Source: Neurospora tetraspora
Lineage: Eukaryota; Ascomycota; Sordariomycetes; Sordariales; Sordariaceae
Direction of reading: 5' to 3'
Assembly (NCBI RefSeq): GCF_033439725.1
Contig: NW_026944383.1
Span: 4,464,001 to 4,528,000 of the forward strand
DNA length: 64,000 bases
Of this stretch, positions 34,393 to 46,462 are shown in pieces; positions within the stretch are counted from its first letter, which is position 1, and each line of letters starts with the position of its first letter. The notes below the pieces were generated by a model. That model saw only the letters and a program-made list of their open reading frames with translations, was not told the DNA's origin and searched no databases. The position numbers and the translations under genes are program-made.

Positions 34393-37300
34393 GCCTCGCG
34401 GTGCGTTTGGTGCATGTACAGGTTGGAGTCGCTACAGATAGAACGGAGACGACTGGGGCGACGATCGGACGTGATTGATCGAATGGGCAACGAGCCGTCG
34501 GCAGGTTGGCAGTGGAGGAATTGGGTTCGCAGAGTGGATGCGACGGCGACTTTGTGGAGAGAAGGATGCCTGGTTACGTCGAGCGTGTCAGGTACCGTGC
34601 TGGAATTCAGTCCGTACGTATGCGTGCACCATCGAGACCACACCCTACTATTGTACGTGTGTGTTGTGACTCGCTCGCTTGAGAGATTGAAGGAAGTGCT
34701 GCTAGGTATTCGCGTGCACCAGTCGGCAGCAGGGGGCCCGGGATAGGTGGGCAGTAAGGATGAGGACAGGACAAAGAAAGCGTGGCAAGAAACAGGCGAC
34801 GGGGCCGGGCCTGGGGTGTGGAATCAACCTTACCTGTAGGTTATTTACCAAGACGCGACAGGATACCCGGCCAAGGCGAGGGCTTTGTGTGAGGGTTCGT
34901 TGTTGTAAAGGTGATGACGATGAGGGGTGCACAGCCAGAATCTGTCTGCTTGTTGCTCGCTCTTGTAGTGGGCGGAAGTAACTGGTGGTTGTGGTTGTTT
35001 GGTGGCAGCTCGTTTCTCGTTGTGCTGAGTGGAAGAAAACGAATGCTGCCTCTGATGCCTGCGTGCAAAAAGGTACGAGGTAACGAGGTAACGTCCAAAG
35101 CGACAGGAATACAGCAGTTTGCTAGAGCGAGGATTAGATGGTGAATGAGTGGGTGTAAGTGTGCAGGTGGTGGGAGGGAGGGAGGGAAAAAAAAAGTTGG
35201 CCTGGGGTTGGAGGAGGAGGAAAGTTGAAAGTCTGGTAGTGGTGTGGGATGGGGGAGAGCTTTGTGGAGGATGGAAGTGACCTGTCGCAAATGGGCAAAA
35301 GGGGAGCGAACCGTCAGTCGGTTGTGTGTGTGCGAGTGCGGTGCGAGTGCGGGCGTCGACGAGACAGTTCCCGGGGTGTGGGTGGTGTCTGGGTGAGGCT
35401 GTGAGCGTACCAGGATGGCCAGGATGAGAACAGAAGGAAAAAGTGGAAGTGCAGGTGGAAGGGAAGGGGACGACGGGACTCCGGGTGTGGGCAGGCGCGA
35501 TCTGGACCTGGACCCAAGGATTTTTCTAGGAGGTGAGCTTGTGGTTCGCTTTTGGCTTTTGGTGCTACGTACCTCTACTCTGTACGCGATTCTGATTGGT
35601 TCATTTGGGCAACTGACGCATCCTGCATTTAACTTTTTGGTCCCTCGGGGTCCCCACTTGTGACTCGATCGTTCAATGGGAAGCTTCCCAGATTGTACAT
35701 AGTGTGCTTTTAGCTTTTCGGCCCCCCGCCCGCGGCTTACACCACCGGAGAGAACTGGGAGCTGCACTACAGTACAGGGAAAAATTAGTCAAAAAAGATG
35801 GATTGCGTGTTCAAGCTGTCGGAGCGCGCAAGGCTACTAACGGCAGCCGATTTCCTTGGTGGTAGGCGCGGCGCCCGTGGGCAGCCAAGCAGCAAAGCAG
35901 CCTCAACCAAAGAGCAAAAAGACACAGTTTACGTTAGCTACCGGTACTCTTTACTAAGTACCTGAACTAGGCCGGATTCAGCACAGCACGTACGCGACTC
36001 CAACTCGTACCTGTCGATTGCGGAGAGACAGTGTCGCTCAAGTCTGGGCAAGGCCGATCAACGCGACGTAAGAGAGGAACTGGACAGCCGCGCGACCACA
36101 TGGAATGAAATTACATGCTACCTCTACGTACTCAACTTCAAGGTACGCAGGACTCGGCGAGACGTGATATTTTAGATAAGGCAAGCATCCCCGTCACGTT
36201 ATTGGCTGTTCCTGAACACTAGCGAGGGATTGCGAGTTAGTGCCCGCGTGGTGGAGACATGGGCCATGAGGCCAAGGGCAGGGCAAGGGGGGAAGCTTGA
36301 GGCCCAGAAGGGGGGGTGGGTGATGGGTGATGGGCTCGGGCGGGTGTCTCGGTCTTCGACTGGCCATCAGTGGCCGTAACAGGGTGACCTGCAACGCACA
36401 GAGTGTGGTTCCCAGCGATGGCGCGCATGCCCGAATGCAGGACGCTGCAGCTCGGCGAAGCTCAAAGCCTCGAAAGGATGTCTGGATGTGTACAAGTTGG
36501 CGCGAAGACAAGAGGTAGAAGCCAGGAAGACTGCGCCTATTCTCTGGTCAGTGAAGTGGTGAAAGTGGCAGCTGGGGGATTCAGAGGAGTGACGCCCGGA
36601 CTTATAGGCAGATCCGGACAAAGGCGAAATCTTGTAAGCAAATGCTATTGTCGATGATGGCCTTCGAGAATGGGACGATCCCTCGACTACCGCCCATCCC
36701 ATGGGATTCTGAAGTGGGGCAAACGAATGGGCATTTAACTTCTCCCATCTCCAATTTTGCAGGCTCTTTGACTCCTCCCATAGACACAACACTCACTCAG
36801 ACGACATCTTCAAACTTCTGAAAAAGAATGAAAGGAGGCCTCTAGTTAGCCAAGGGGATAATGGAACGCTGATGGTGGAACAGTGTTATTGCACTCTCCT
36901 GGACGCAATGCAGTGCCTGGCGAAAACGAGAAGCAACGAAACTCCAGCGTGACATCGGGGCGTCGCGGTACAACTAGGCAGGGGGCCACGGGTGGTGCGT
37001 GATGCCGTGATGAGGACATGCCCTGAAGAGGTTGAGAAGGACTGAAGATGTTGGCGGCAGCGGCCAGCGCCATGCAGCAGGAACCTTGCCGTCACAGTCG
37101 ACCCAGATAGTACGGATACCGTAGGGCAGTGCCAAAAGGGACCGTGTTTGAAGTCGACAAGGGCCCCCTTTTGGGTCGCGTTTGCTTCAAGAAAACATCA
37201 TGATGTGCGGCCCGAGGGGTTGACGGGGGGCCGACGGGGGACGGGGGGCCGAGGGACGGGTTGACGGTTGGTTCCATGAAAACATGGCATGTTCTATTTT

Positions 37301-38056
37301 CCCCAAGAGGGGCATGTCCGTTGGAGAGAAGGGTTGAGACTGGAAGGGGATCCTGGGCGAGCATCACGAGTCTGTTGTCAGAGATTCATCGCCAAGTGGA
37401 AGCTAGAGGTCGAGTTACCTGTAAGAAGTAAAAACGCACGGGGCACCCAGGGCTGTGGTGGGTTCCACTTTAGTGTTCACTTCCAGTGGGGCGGGACCTA
37501 CGGGGCCCGGATCGGGTGTTCGTCTCAAAGTGACCCGCATGGCCCTACCGTAGACACTACCTCGACCAGGTACCTACAGCTATTATTTACAGGTGACCGA
37601 GACTTCCATTCTGAATACAGTCGTCAAGATATGCCGGATTCGTGGTCGTCACCCTGGATCTGCCGTCTTTGTTCGATTTTCTGAGCCTCACTCCCATCAG
37701 GTTCTCATCGACGATGAGCATTTCTGAATAGAAGCACCATTACGCAAACGGCCGGACGGCACTGGAAGGGAGGGTGGGAGTTGTCGAAACTTGAAATCCA
37801 GTGCCGCCAGACTGGCCGAGATGCAATTCCATTCGACGAGTGACGGCTCATCAAAAACGCCACATCCCGTTTGGCACGGCGCAGCGCGGAAGGATGCGGA
37901 AGCTCATCTTCATCATCTCGACCATCCCTCAAAGGCAAGGCCCCTCAAAGACGGCCTTGGTGCTGTATAGGGTATAGCTCCCTTATATCCCCCTCACTCC
38001 TACACTCCCACCTAGGTTGCCTTGCGACGGGCGGCCGAGGTGGGAGGTGAAAGGTG
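34393..38056. other. Gene-poor region, left part (Whi3-like promoter and leader)
   Basis: The first 1.4 kb should hold the promoter and a long 5' leader of the Whi3-like gene; there are many short upstream frames on its strand. A G-rich tract of repeated GGGG blocks lies at 37,205-37,260. No frame here resembles a known protein, and none shows sustained Neurospora-like codon use. Confidence 0.45.
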
Positions 38057-38547
38057 GGTAGGAGCAGTGTTACACACAAGCCAAATCAAATCAATTCGGG
38101 GGTCTGACTCGATTTGATTTGACTATTTTGAGGGTTGACTTGCTTGTTGAGGAGGCGAACTTGATTTGACTCGTTGAACTCGCATAATCGGACTACCCTA
38201 AGAAACCTTAACACTTTGCCCTGGCAACCGACTGTCTATATAAAATGACAACGAAATTTTTCTAAAGTTTTGGTTATTTACGACGCATACGAGCTCTAGC
38301 GACTATACGAAATTTGTACACGTATATATACCCGAATATTCTATAGTAATTTGTACTCAAAATCCCGGGATTGTATGTTTCTGAAAAAAATCTATGGTCT
38401 GACGAAATAACCGAGTCAACCGAGTCGAGTCGCCTTCTGGGCTTGATTTGAATTGAATTAGAAATTCGTCGACTTGATTTGACTGTTAAATGGCCGACTT
38501 GATTTGACTTAGTCTCGACTTGGCTTGTGTGTAACACTGGGTAGGAG
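38057..38547. mobile_element. hAT-like MITE with 8-bp target duplication
   Basis: The element spans 38065-38539 (475 bp). Its ends are inverted repeats identical for 20 bases, CAGTGTTACACACAAGCCAA, with one mismatch in the next three. It is flanked by identical 8-bp copies of GGTAGGAG at 38057-38064 and 38540-38547. An 8-bp duplication with CAGTG termini is the hallmark of the hAT superfamily. Both subterminal regions carry several copies of a TTGATTTGACT-type unit, in direct and inverted orientation, which in hAT elements are often transposase-binding sites. There is no transposase frame inside, so it must have been moved by an enzyme encoded elsewhere. The core is AT-rich. Confidence 0.88.
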
Positions 38548-41500
38548 TAGGACTACCTATACACCACTATACACTGCAGTATCACACGAGGTTGTATCCG
38601 GTTTGCGGGCTCAAGTGCTACTATGCACGTCCAATAATCATCACAGGGCCTTGCGCTGCCGCCGAGAAGCGCGGGTGGGGGAAGACCAAGTTGGTGTGTT
38701 CGATGAAGGTCCGATATGAAGACCGGTGAAGGTATCGTCACTTTCATGTCTGAGCGAGCAGATCCTCGATGGTATAGATGTGGGCATATTCTACAGCCCT
38801 TCCTCGGCTATACACGACCAACAAGTTGGCGCTATAGTCTCCCTGCTATAAGGCGTAGGCCATTTCCCGCCCATCTTCAAAACACAAAGCATTTCCTCCG
38901 TATGACCACACGCACACATTCCCATCTTCTCGGCTCGTGTGCGTCGTTACAAGGCCATGTTCTATCTTGGCGTTTTTGCATCATGTGCGATTGGGTCTTT
39001 TGGCGCGTGCCTTGCCTGGACTGTCACCAAAAGGTCACTCCCCAATTTCCCGCTCTTCAGTTCCTACCCAGCTACGAATACGTTGTTCCGGGCACCTATT
39101 GAGAAGTCAGAGGGGAAGGGGACCTGAAATGAGGCAAGGTGACATAGCAGAATGTGCTATTCTTCCTGGCAGACATAACCTGGCAGCCCTCCCACCTCTC
39201 CTCCCCTCCCCTTCCCACCTTCAAAATTCAAGGCAACTAATCAATGTGCGGGTTCCGATAAATATGATGGGGGAACGCAGGGTTGCTTCCCGGTACAAAT
39301 GCCTGAAACCGGTGGGAGATAATGCATCCGATTCCCCTTTTTGAGATAGAGAGCGAATCCCACCATCCCTCTCTACCTTGGTTCAAGCTTCCAGCTCTAC
39401 ACCAACACTCGTCACAGGCTTGCCGTACGACAATCTATATTCCACAAAACTACGTACCTCAACCCTGTCATGAATTCCACGGGGGCAGCCGTGTAACCGC
39501 CACTCCTCATTAGCCATGCTGACCAATTCTGTCCGGAATCGAAGCCTGTTGGTCAAAGTTACCATCATGACCAGGCATTGTGGCACGTACAAATTCCATT
39601 CTCAGTGCGGGCCCGCCGGTGTCTATTGTCAGCGTTGAAGCGATGGAAGCGCTGTGGTGTTCAACCTTTCCTTGCATCTTGCTATGTCCGATATACAATA
39701 GACTGGCTATGACTGGGACTACTAAAATCAGGAAGACGACCCTCACCCTACGTCGAGGCATATGTGCTCGGAGATCTGCCTGGAATATCCAACATGATTC
39801 CGTCATCACACTCCGGAAATCCTACTGCACGGAGTACGCCGATCGACCGACTAGTAGGCGATAGTCCATCGCCGGGCGGTCCCTGAGAGAAGCCATCCAT
39901 GCGTTGCCGATGAATGGCATGGCGAGCGAGGATGACGCCGCCTACTTAGGTAGTGTGCCAGGTACCCCAGCATCCCGCTTCTAGGCTGAAACAGACAGAC
40001 TTTCTGATTGAATACCGAACGAAACGACAGCAAAAGATCTTTTTTCCCTTTCCCTTTCCTTGGAAGGAAAGAAAGAAAGAAGACGAATCATCAAACTCCA
40101 TTTTTCACCTTCCTTGCTTTGATCGGCCCTGCCATCGCAATGATGGGGAAGGGGATTGGTTATTGGTTACTATCCGTCGTCTCTCGGGTCGGCATGCTAT
40201 TTACCGAGCAATTGTCTCTCTTTTCTGTGTGTAAAATTGTACTGTGTGCCATGGTCAAAATCCCCCAATATCTGCCTTTGCCTTCTCCTTTGCCGCTGCG
40301 TTCCGACTGGCAAAAAAAGTGTGATGCGCTTGTGTTGAGCCATGCTCCATGCCATTCCATGTGATGGGATGGGCTGAAACTACCTATGTCATCAAATGTG
40401 ATTGCGCACTATGTCAGCTGCAGCCTGGCAAGCTCCGAGGTTCATCCATGGGAACACTTTCTACTATTCTCCAACATTCCTGTTGTTCTTCTACGGCGGA
40501 AAACTCGGATAGCAGATATAGTATTGGACTTTTTCCATGCCTAAGTTAACTACTAGTAGTAAGCCTAGGCCGAAGAAGAAGAAAGGGGTCCAGTGCCGCA
40601 TGACAACCACCACCACCAACCAACACCCCACACACCTCTGTCCCTCTGGGGGAGAACAAGAAAAGGCTGACCTGGCTGGCTGACGAGTCGGCTAGAAGGA
40701 AGCATGGTAAGTCCCGACCGGACAACATAGTTACATCTGATCCTTTCCCTGTCACAAATGTATCGAGTCTGGAGATCAGGAAGATCCGCTATAAGCCGCA
40801 CACTGATACACACACATGCTCAAGGTTGTGAAGCAGTAAGAAGCTTACAATCAGTGAAGAGTGATCTATCTCAAAGGGAAGTGAAAGTGAGTGAGACGGG
40901 TGAGCGGGCGGGGGCGGGTGAGCGTGGTATCAGCGTTCTCCCTCTAACCTTGTCCCGGACATACCTTACTATATCACAGGTAGGTAGACACCTGCACATA
41001 CCGGCACCCCTTTACTTCCCTCCTTCACGATGTACACTAGTTCCCCTTCCAATAACCCCCCACTACACACACACTCTCTCTCTAACTCATACTCACTAAC
41101 CCTTCACCAACCCTTCACCAACCCTCCACACACCACTCACTACACAACCACTCATCACCTCGTTCACCCACCCACTCACGATTCTTCAACACTGTCTCAG
41201 ATGTGCTGACCCATTCATTCCCTCCATACCATACCCTCGGCTTTTTGCGACCTGCATAGCCGTTCACATTTTGTGACGGATGACTTACGGGTGACAGGGT
41301 GACGGGGTGACGGGTTGCTACTAGACTAGTGTAGACTACCTAGTGTGATTACCAATGCCCTGGAAGAAACGGCGTTGGGAATGCCACACTTATTTGAAAA
41401 GCATAGGTAGAACTGTGAGCTTGACGACATGGAGTTCTCACCTCTAATCTGGGGGTTGGCGGGGTTGATGGTGGTTTTGGCTTTTATATATCCCCGGGGA

Positions 41501-43070
41501 AGGAACAGTTCGTTAAAGACACTTTCAAGTTCGAACTGTGTTTTGTACGAGGGGGCAGGAGGCAGGGGCGACCGAGGACATTGACTGCTCGCTCTACCTT
41601 CCCCATTGCTCTCCGTTGCTCCTTCTTGTATACCCTCCGACAGACAGTCTGGGAAGGAATTCCACAGAACGCGGCATACGAAGCTTCATTAGAGGTACCT
41701 TGCCTTTTGCTAACCAGCCTCTACTTATTAACCACCACAGATGGAGTCGTGATTTGCTTTGCACAGTGGAGAAAGGAGGTGTTAGATGTCTGCCTCTACC
41801 TATCTGCCTACATACCTAGGTAGTGTACCTATCGATGACAACCCAGTGGTGAGACTTCGATACCAAGTGCTGTGGAATAAAGCTAGCGACTACATCATCT
41901 CTGTCTATGTAAGGTATATGTTCATGTTCCTTTTCACTCCACCCTTACCACTCCGGACCCTCCCAAATTCCAGTCCTCCTAAGCCGATTCAACCCTCTCT
42001 TAACACAACATTTTCCTCTACGATACCTATAGATAACTCAACCCGCCCTCGCTTCGAAGAAGAAGAACAAAAAAAGCCACCAAAGCGGGGTCATCGGGAG
42101 TCGCCTCCGACCGACCGACGTTGCTCCGCCTGCCTACCTAATCAAGTGGAATCCTCTTTGTGCTACACGAACCTGCAGACGGAGGTTCACAAGGAACATT
42201 CGTTCGTCGGGCGGGCAGGCACGACTGAACTATGTGTGGAGGTACGCAGTCAGTGGAGAAGGAACGTACCTAGCCGTGGGGGGTACCAAGTTTCTTCAGG
42301 AGGGGAGTCAACTTAAGGTGGTTAAGTGAACTACATCTAGATAGAAGGTGGTCGTAGTTCTGTCTTTCACTCTGTTGGACTCTGTTGGGACTATACTCTG
42401 CTGAGATTGGAAAAAAGAGATTACCTCTACGTATCTGCTGTACCTGCCTCCAATCCTCAAAATTAGACGCGTTATCTTCCGTCTTCGTCGATTACTTCAT
42501 CCATGTGCATCCATCCCATTGGCGCGCAAAAAGCTTCACCGGCTCATGCGAACTGCGACCAACCAGACTCTCTCACTCGGACACAGGGGAAAGGAAACCA
42601 ACAGGAGGGAGGCACGGGAATATGTAGTTGGTTGAGCCCGATCGAGATACCTGCGTGAAGGAGAAATCACATGTCATATGCGGTTCGTTCTGAGTTTGTT
42701 CAGATCCAGTCCTGAAGGGGTGGTGGGTTGGGAGAGTTCTAGAGTTTGGCTACAGGTACCTTAATCAGGTAGTTGGAAAAATGTGAAAGATAAAGACGAG
42801 GGATGTCATTCGGACTGCCTCACGGGTTGAGGCTTCATGTAGAGTTATTAGAAATAGAAAAATGAGATAAACGCGTACACTAGGTTTGGTAGGTGACTGC
42901 TTTCTCTGAGACTTAAATGGCTCGAGATTCCTGTCACAGGACCAGTGTTTCACAGTCTCTTCTCTTCATCATCAATGTCTATCTATCATGGCCGATTATG
43001 AGGAATGCAAAGAATAGATTCAGCAGTTCATTAGTCGTTAGATGTATCCAAGCGAAAAACTTACCTACGC
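38548..43070. other. Gene-poor region, right part
   Basis: About 4.5 kb without a convincing conventional gene. It holds one candidate small membrane-protein frame (annotated separately), a purine/pyrimidine inverted repeat around 40,047-40,080, a CA/CT-rich tract at 41,050-41,150, and short tandem GGGTGACG-like units at 41,286-41,315. Open frames of up to 176 codons show no domain. Long non-coding transcripts are possible but cannot be judged from sequence. Confidence 0.4.
39510..39758 (-). CDS. Candidate small single-pass membrane protein
   Basis: An 82-residue frame starting MPRRRVRVVFLILVVPVIAS. Four basic residues are followed by a 17-residue hydrophobic stretch, a textbook type II signal-anchor layout. 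After it come polar residues (GHSKMQGKVEHHS) with no motif. It could be a real small protein, the first exon of a decayed glycosyltransferase-type gene, or chance. No clear introns or downstream exons were found. An in-frame ATG lies 17 codons upstream, but the start given here puts the basic cluster at the terminus. Confidence 0.25.
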   Translation of the reverse strand, partial: PRRRVRVVFLILVVPVIASLLYIGHSKMQGKVEHHSASIASTLTIDTGGPALRMEFVRATMPGHDGNFDQQASIPDRIGQHG

Positions 43071-45494
43071 TCAAGCCCAATTCTCAACATCCCCACCACC
43101 AGCCCAATCCATCGTCATCGCAGCCCAGAGATCATTATACCCCATTCCCATATCCATTCCCATGTTCATACCACCTATCCCCGACCCCATCGTTGGCATT
43201 CCCACCGGCACACCAGCACCACCACCACTCCCCTCCCCTGACATATGTTCTCCACTTGCAACACCATTCCTTGTCGTGTCAGCGCTCCCACTGCCAACAC
43301 TGCCAAGACTATTCGCACTCGGACTACCCCCAGACCCAGTTAATGATGTAGAGTTGAAAGCAAACGTCTCATCCCAATAGGGATAATAAGGTTCCAAACT
43401 GCCGTCCATCATTGGACACCCCGATATGTTTGTTGAGGGGATGTGCAGGGTGGGTATGGGTGCTGCTTGCGAGATGTCTACCTCGAGAGGGAGCATGGAG
43501 AGGTCCATGTGGATGTCTAGGACTTCTTGTTGACTTTGGGGATGCTGGTGGTGCTGGTGGTGGTTCTTGGTGGTGGTGAAGTCTGTTGGTGATGTTGGGG
43601 TTTGGAGGTGTTGGGTTTGGTGCTGGTGATGATGATGATGGGGTGGTGGTGGTTGTTGAGGTTGTAAGTGATGTTGCTCCCCCAGATGATCATGAGGATT
43701 ATCCCCCCCCTCACCAACCGCCTTCCCAGTAACAGGACAAACACCCACACCCACACCAACACCAACACCACCCATCCTCGTATCCTTATCCTTCTTCCCT
43801 CTACCCAAACCCGCCCCCTCCAACTTCGCAACTCGATTCCTAAACTTCCTCCTCACCACCGCAAACACAACCTTACTAGCACTCAACACATCCATCCCCT
43901 TAGTCGTCGGCATCGTCGCCGGCGTCAGGTTACTCCTATCTTTGTCCGTCTCTTCAGAGGTAGACGAGGTAGAAGTAGTACCCAACCGACACAACCTCTC
44001 CAAAAACCCCTCAAACCTGACCACCCTCCTCGCCGCATAGTCATCCCACTCCGGACAAAACATGATCGGAAAACTCATGCGAAACCCCAAAATGGTACTC
44101 AAAATCAGACAGCCCCAGCCGATCATGGAGAAGGCGTTGATCTCGTGTGCTGACAGCGACAGAAAGTACTCGTAGTTTTGGTGTAAGGTGGGGATCAGAC
44201 CCAGAAGACGGTTGGGGTCTACGCGGAAGGAAGGTGGGTTTCCTTTCTCCAGGCCGGGGAGCTTGACGAAGGGGAGTTTGAGGAGGGGCGCGCCGGTGAG
44301 GAAGAGGCGGGTGAAGAGGGTTGTTATGCGGATTGAGGCTAGCATTAGTAGGGTGGATGTTAGTTATGAAGGCAGTGAATGGTTGGAAAAAAAGGGAAGG
44401 GAAGGGAAGGGAAGGGAAAACGTAACGTACGTATTGATTGAAGATCGGGAGGCATCTTGGCTTCCCATTCGTTTAGTTGGGCTTCCATGCCTTTGATGAT
44501 CATCTCGATCTGGCTCTCGGTTTGTTGTGGTAGACCACCTCTTTGGGATTTACGCAGATCGTTCGTCTCTTCGCAGAGCCGTTGGAGGCGGACTAGCCAG
44601 GGGAGAATGCGGTCGCCCTTGGTTATGCTGTACTTCTCGAGGATGTCGCAGCATTTGGCGGTATAGCTGGTGAAGGACATGGAGGGTGTGCGGTTCCATG
44701 TTGTTGCGAAGCTATTGTGTGTTAGTTCAACTGTGGAACGAGATTCAGTGAATGAGACTTACTTTGACGCAACATAATACGTAGCCAGATAAGTCCTGAT
44801 CTCCTCCAGTCTCTGCGGACTAGGACGTCTCGGACCACAGAGCTCATCAACACCGGGATCCACATCCAGCTCAAGATCATTAGCTATATCGACCGCCATC
44901 CGCACATACTGAAACGCCTGTCTGTTCTTCGGTCGGAGATGGAAGGGATACCTAGACAACAAAGTCACTCATTAGTCACCATCACCCTTTCCCCTGTCTA
45001 AACACCATCACCATGTAGAGTGTAGACAAAAACTCACCAAGCAACATAAACCGCCAGCCCCTGCAACAGCTCCAGACTCCTCTCACCACCCGCCACAAAC
45101 TTCAGCCCCAAAATCTTCCTAAACTCCTCATCATACAGACTATGACCCTGCAACGTCCTTGTGCTGCTCGCCACCGCCAACACAGCCAGCAGCACAAACG
45201 GCCTCTCCCTTGCAAGGGACGCCACCGTCGCTTCTTCTAGTTCTACTTTCCCCTCCACCTCAGTCTCGTCATTGCAGACAACATGATCAACCAACACACA
45301 AGGAAAATGCCAAACCATGACTTTCCTAAAGATATCCAAGAGCCGCGAGGCGGAGTCGACGTTGAATTGTGGTTGTACTGAGAGGGAGGCGAGGGATCGG
45401 CTGCTTCCTCCTGGTCCTGGTCCTGGTCCCGGGGCTCTGGTGTTTCCGTTCCCGTTTCCAGTCCTCGACCCAACGCCAACGCCAACGCCAACTC

Positions 45495-45552
<58 letters not shown>

Positions 45553-46462
45553 ACTACTCCCCGGCGTAGCAGCCGACGCTCCAACCGGTAACGAACTAGC
45601 ATGGCTCGCATGGCTTGCATGACTAGAGATTACCGACCCTCCTGGCTCACCGTCGGATCCATAATCGTACTCGTAGCCATAGGTACCGTCGTCCTCGGAA
45701 TCCATCCCGTCGCCGCCGAGACTGGGACAAATGCGATCCACGTAGCCTTCGTGATCGAGACGGAGAGACTCCAAGCTGATGGCTACGTCGACGGAGGCGG
45801 TGGGGATGGGGACGTCGATGGTGAAGGTGCGGGAAGGGCCGGGGGGTGGGCCGGGGAGGGGAGATTGGACGGAGTAGGGGTTTGTGGTGGTTGTGGTGGT
45901 TGTGGCTGTTGTTGATGTTGATGTTTTGGGGTTGGTATTGGTGGTGGTTGTTGTGGAGTTTTGGTCGGCGGTTCTGGATGGGGGAAAGGAGAGTGTAAGT
46001 GGGTGGAGATTTTTGGGAGATGTTGAAGGAATTCGAGGAAAGGTTGGATATGATTGTTGAATCTTTGAGAAGCTGGTATTATGAGTTTGAAACGGTGAAG
46101 TTATAAAAAAGAAAAAAAAATACTGAACTTACACCCTCAACCCTCTAGGCCGTCTTTTTCTGGGACCAGTCTTGAAGATACACTCTCGTTTAGAAGCTAA
46201 GCATCTGAAACAACAACCCGATGAAGTCCAGCAGTTAGCGGCCGTTGAAACTGAGAGATTGGTTGAAACCAGTCTAAAGAAAATAAAAGAACGGACAGCA
46301 ATGTACGCCGTCAAATAACTTTCATCAAAAACAAACCAACCTTTTACATATCCCAACTTGACTGCTCCCCTGACACTTGACCTTAGCAAACCTGCAAGCC
46401 TCACAAGCGTTGGCGACACGGGACCGAAGCGGAGCCTTTTCTTTTTGTTGCTGTTGTTCCAT
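43071..46462 (-). CDS. Zn2Cys6 (fungal binuclear cluster) transcription factor
   Basis: Predicted nuclear DNA-binding regulator. Six exons, 46462-46341, 46204-46133, 46072-45038, 44951-44763, 44711-44431 and 44338-43071, join in frame to 988 residues. The cluster is C20-x2-C23-x6-C30-x8-C39-x2-C42-x6-C49, with the first intron between C39 and C42 and a basic KTGPRKRRPRGLR linker after it. A low-complexity Thr/Pro/Ser and (Ser-Ala)n region precedes the fungal middle homology domain, recognisable as MVWHFPCVLVDHVV and GLAVYVAWYPFHLRPKNRQAFQYVRMAVDIANDLELD. The C-terminal 350 residues are His/Gln/Gly/Ser-rich, a possible activation domain. The overall pattern recalls the War1/Leu3-like group, but target and inducer cannot be told. 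An in-frame extension exists upstream of the chosen ATG, but it has no ATG. Confidence 0.88.
45474..45550. repeat. In-frame hexanucleotide microsatellite in the Zn2Cys6 gene
   Basis: Nine perfect copies of GACGCA lie at 45497-45550, preceded by a few CCAACG copies. Read on the minus strand they encode alternating Ser-Ala and then Gly-Val. Because the unit is six bases, copy-number change would lengthen or shorten the linker without breaking the frame. Confidence 0.9.

Noticed and set aside
34841-35767. 308-codon open frame on the minus strand upstream of the Whi3-like gene
   Set aside because: Pro/Ser/Thr/His-biased sequence with no domain, lying in the expected leader of the downstream gene; composition of pyrimidine-rich leaders readily gives such frames.
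41786-42316. 176-codon plus-strand frame in the gene-poor interval
   Set aside because: Low complexity, no domain, and no supporting neighbouring exon.
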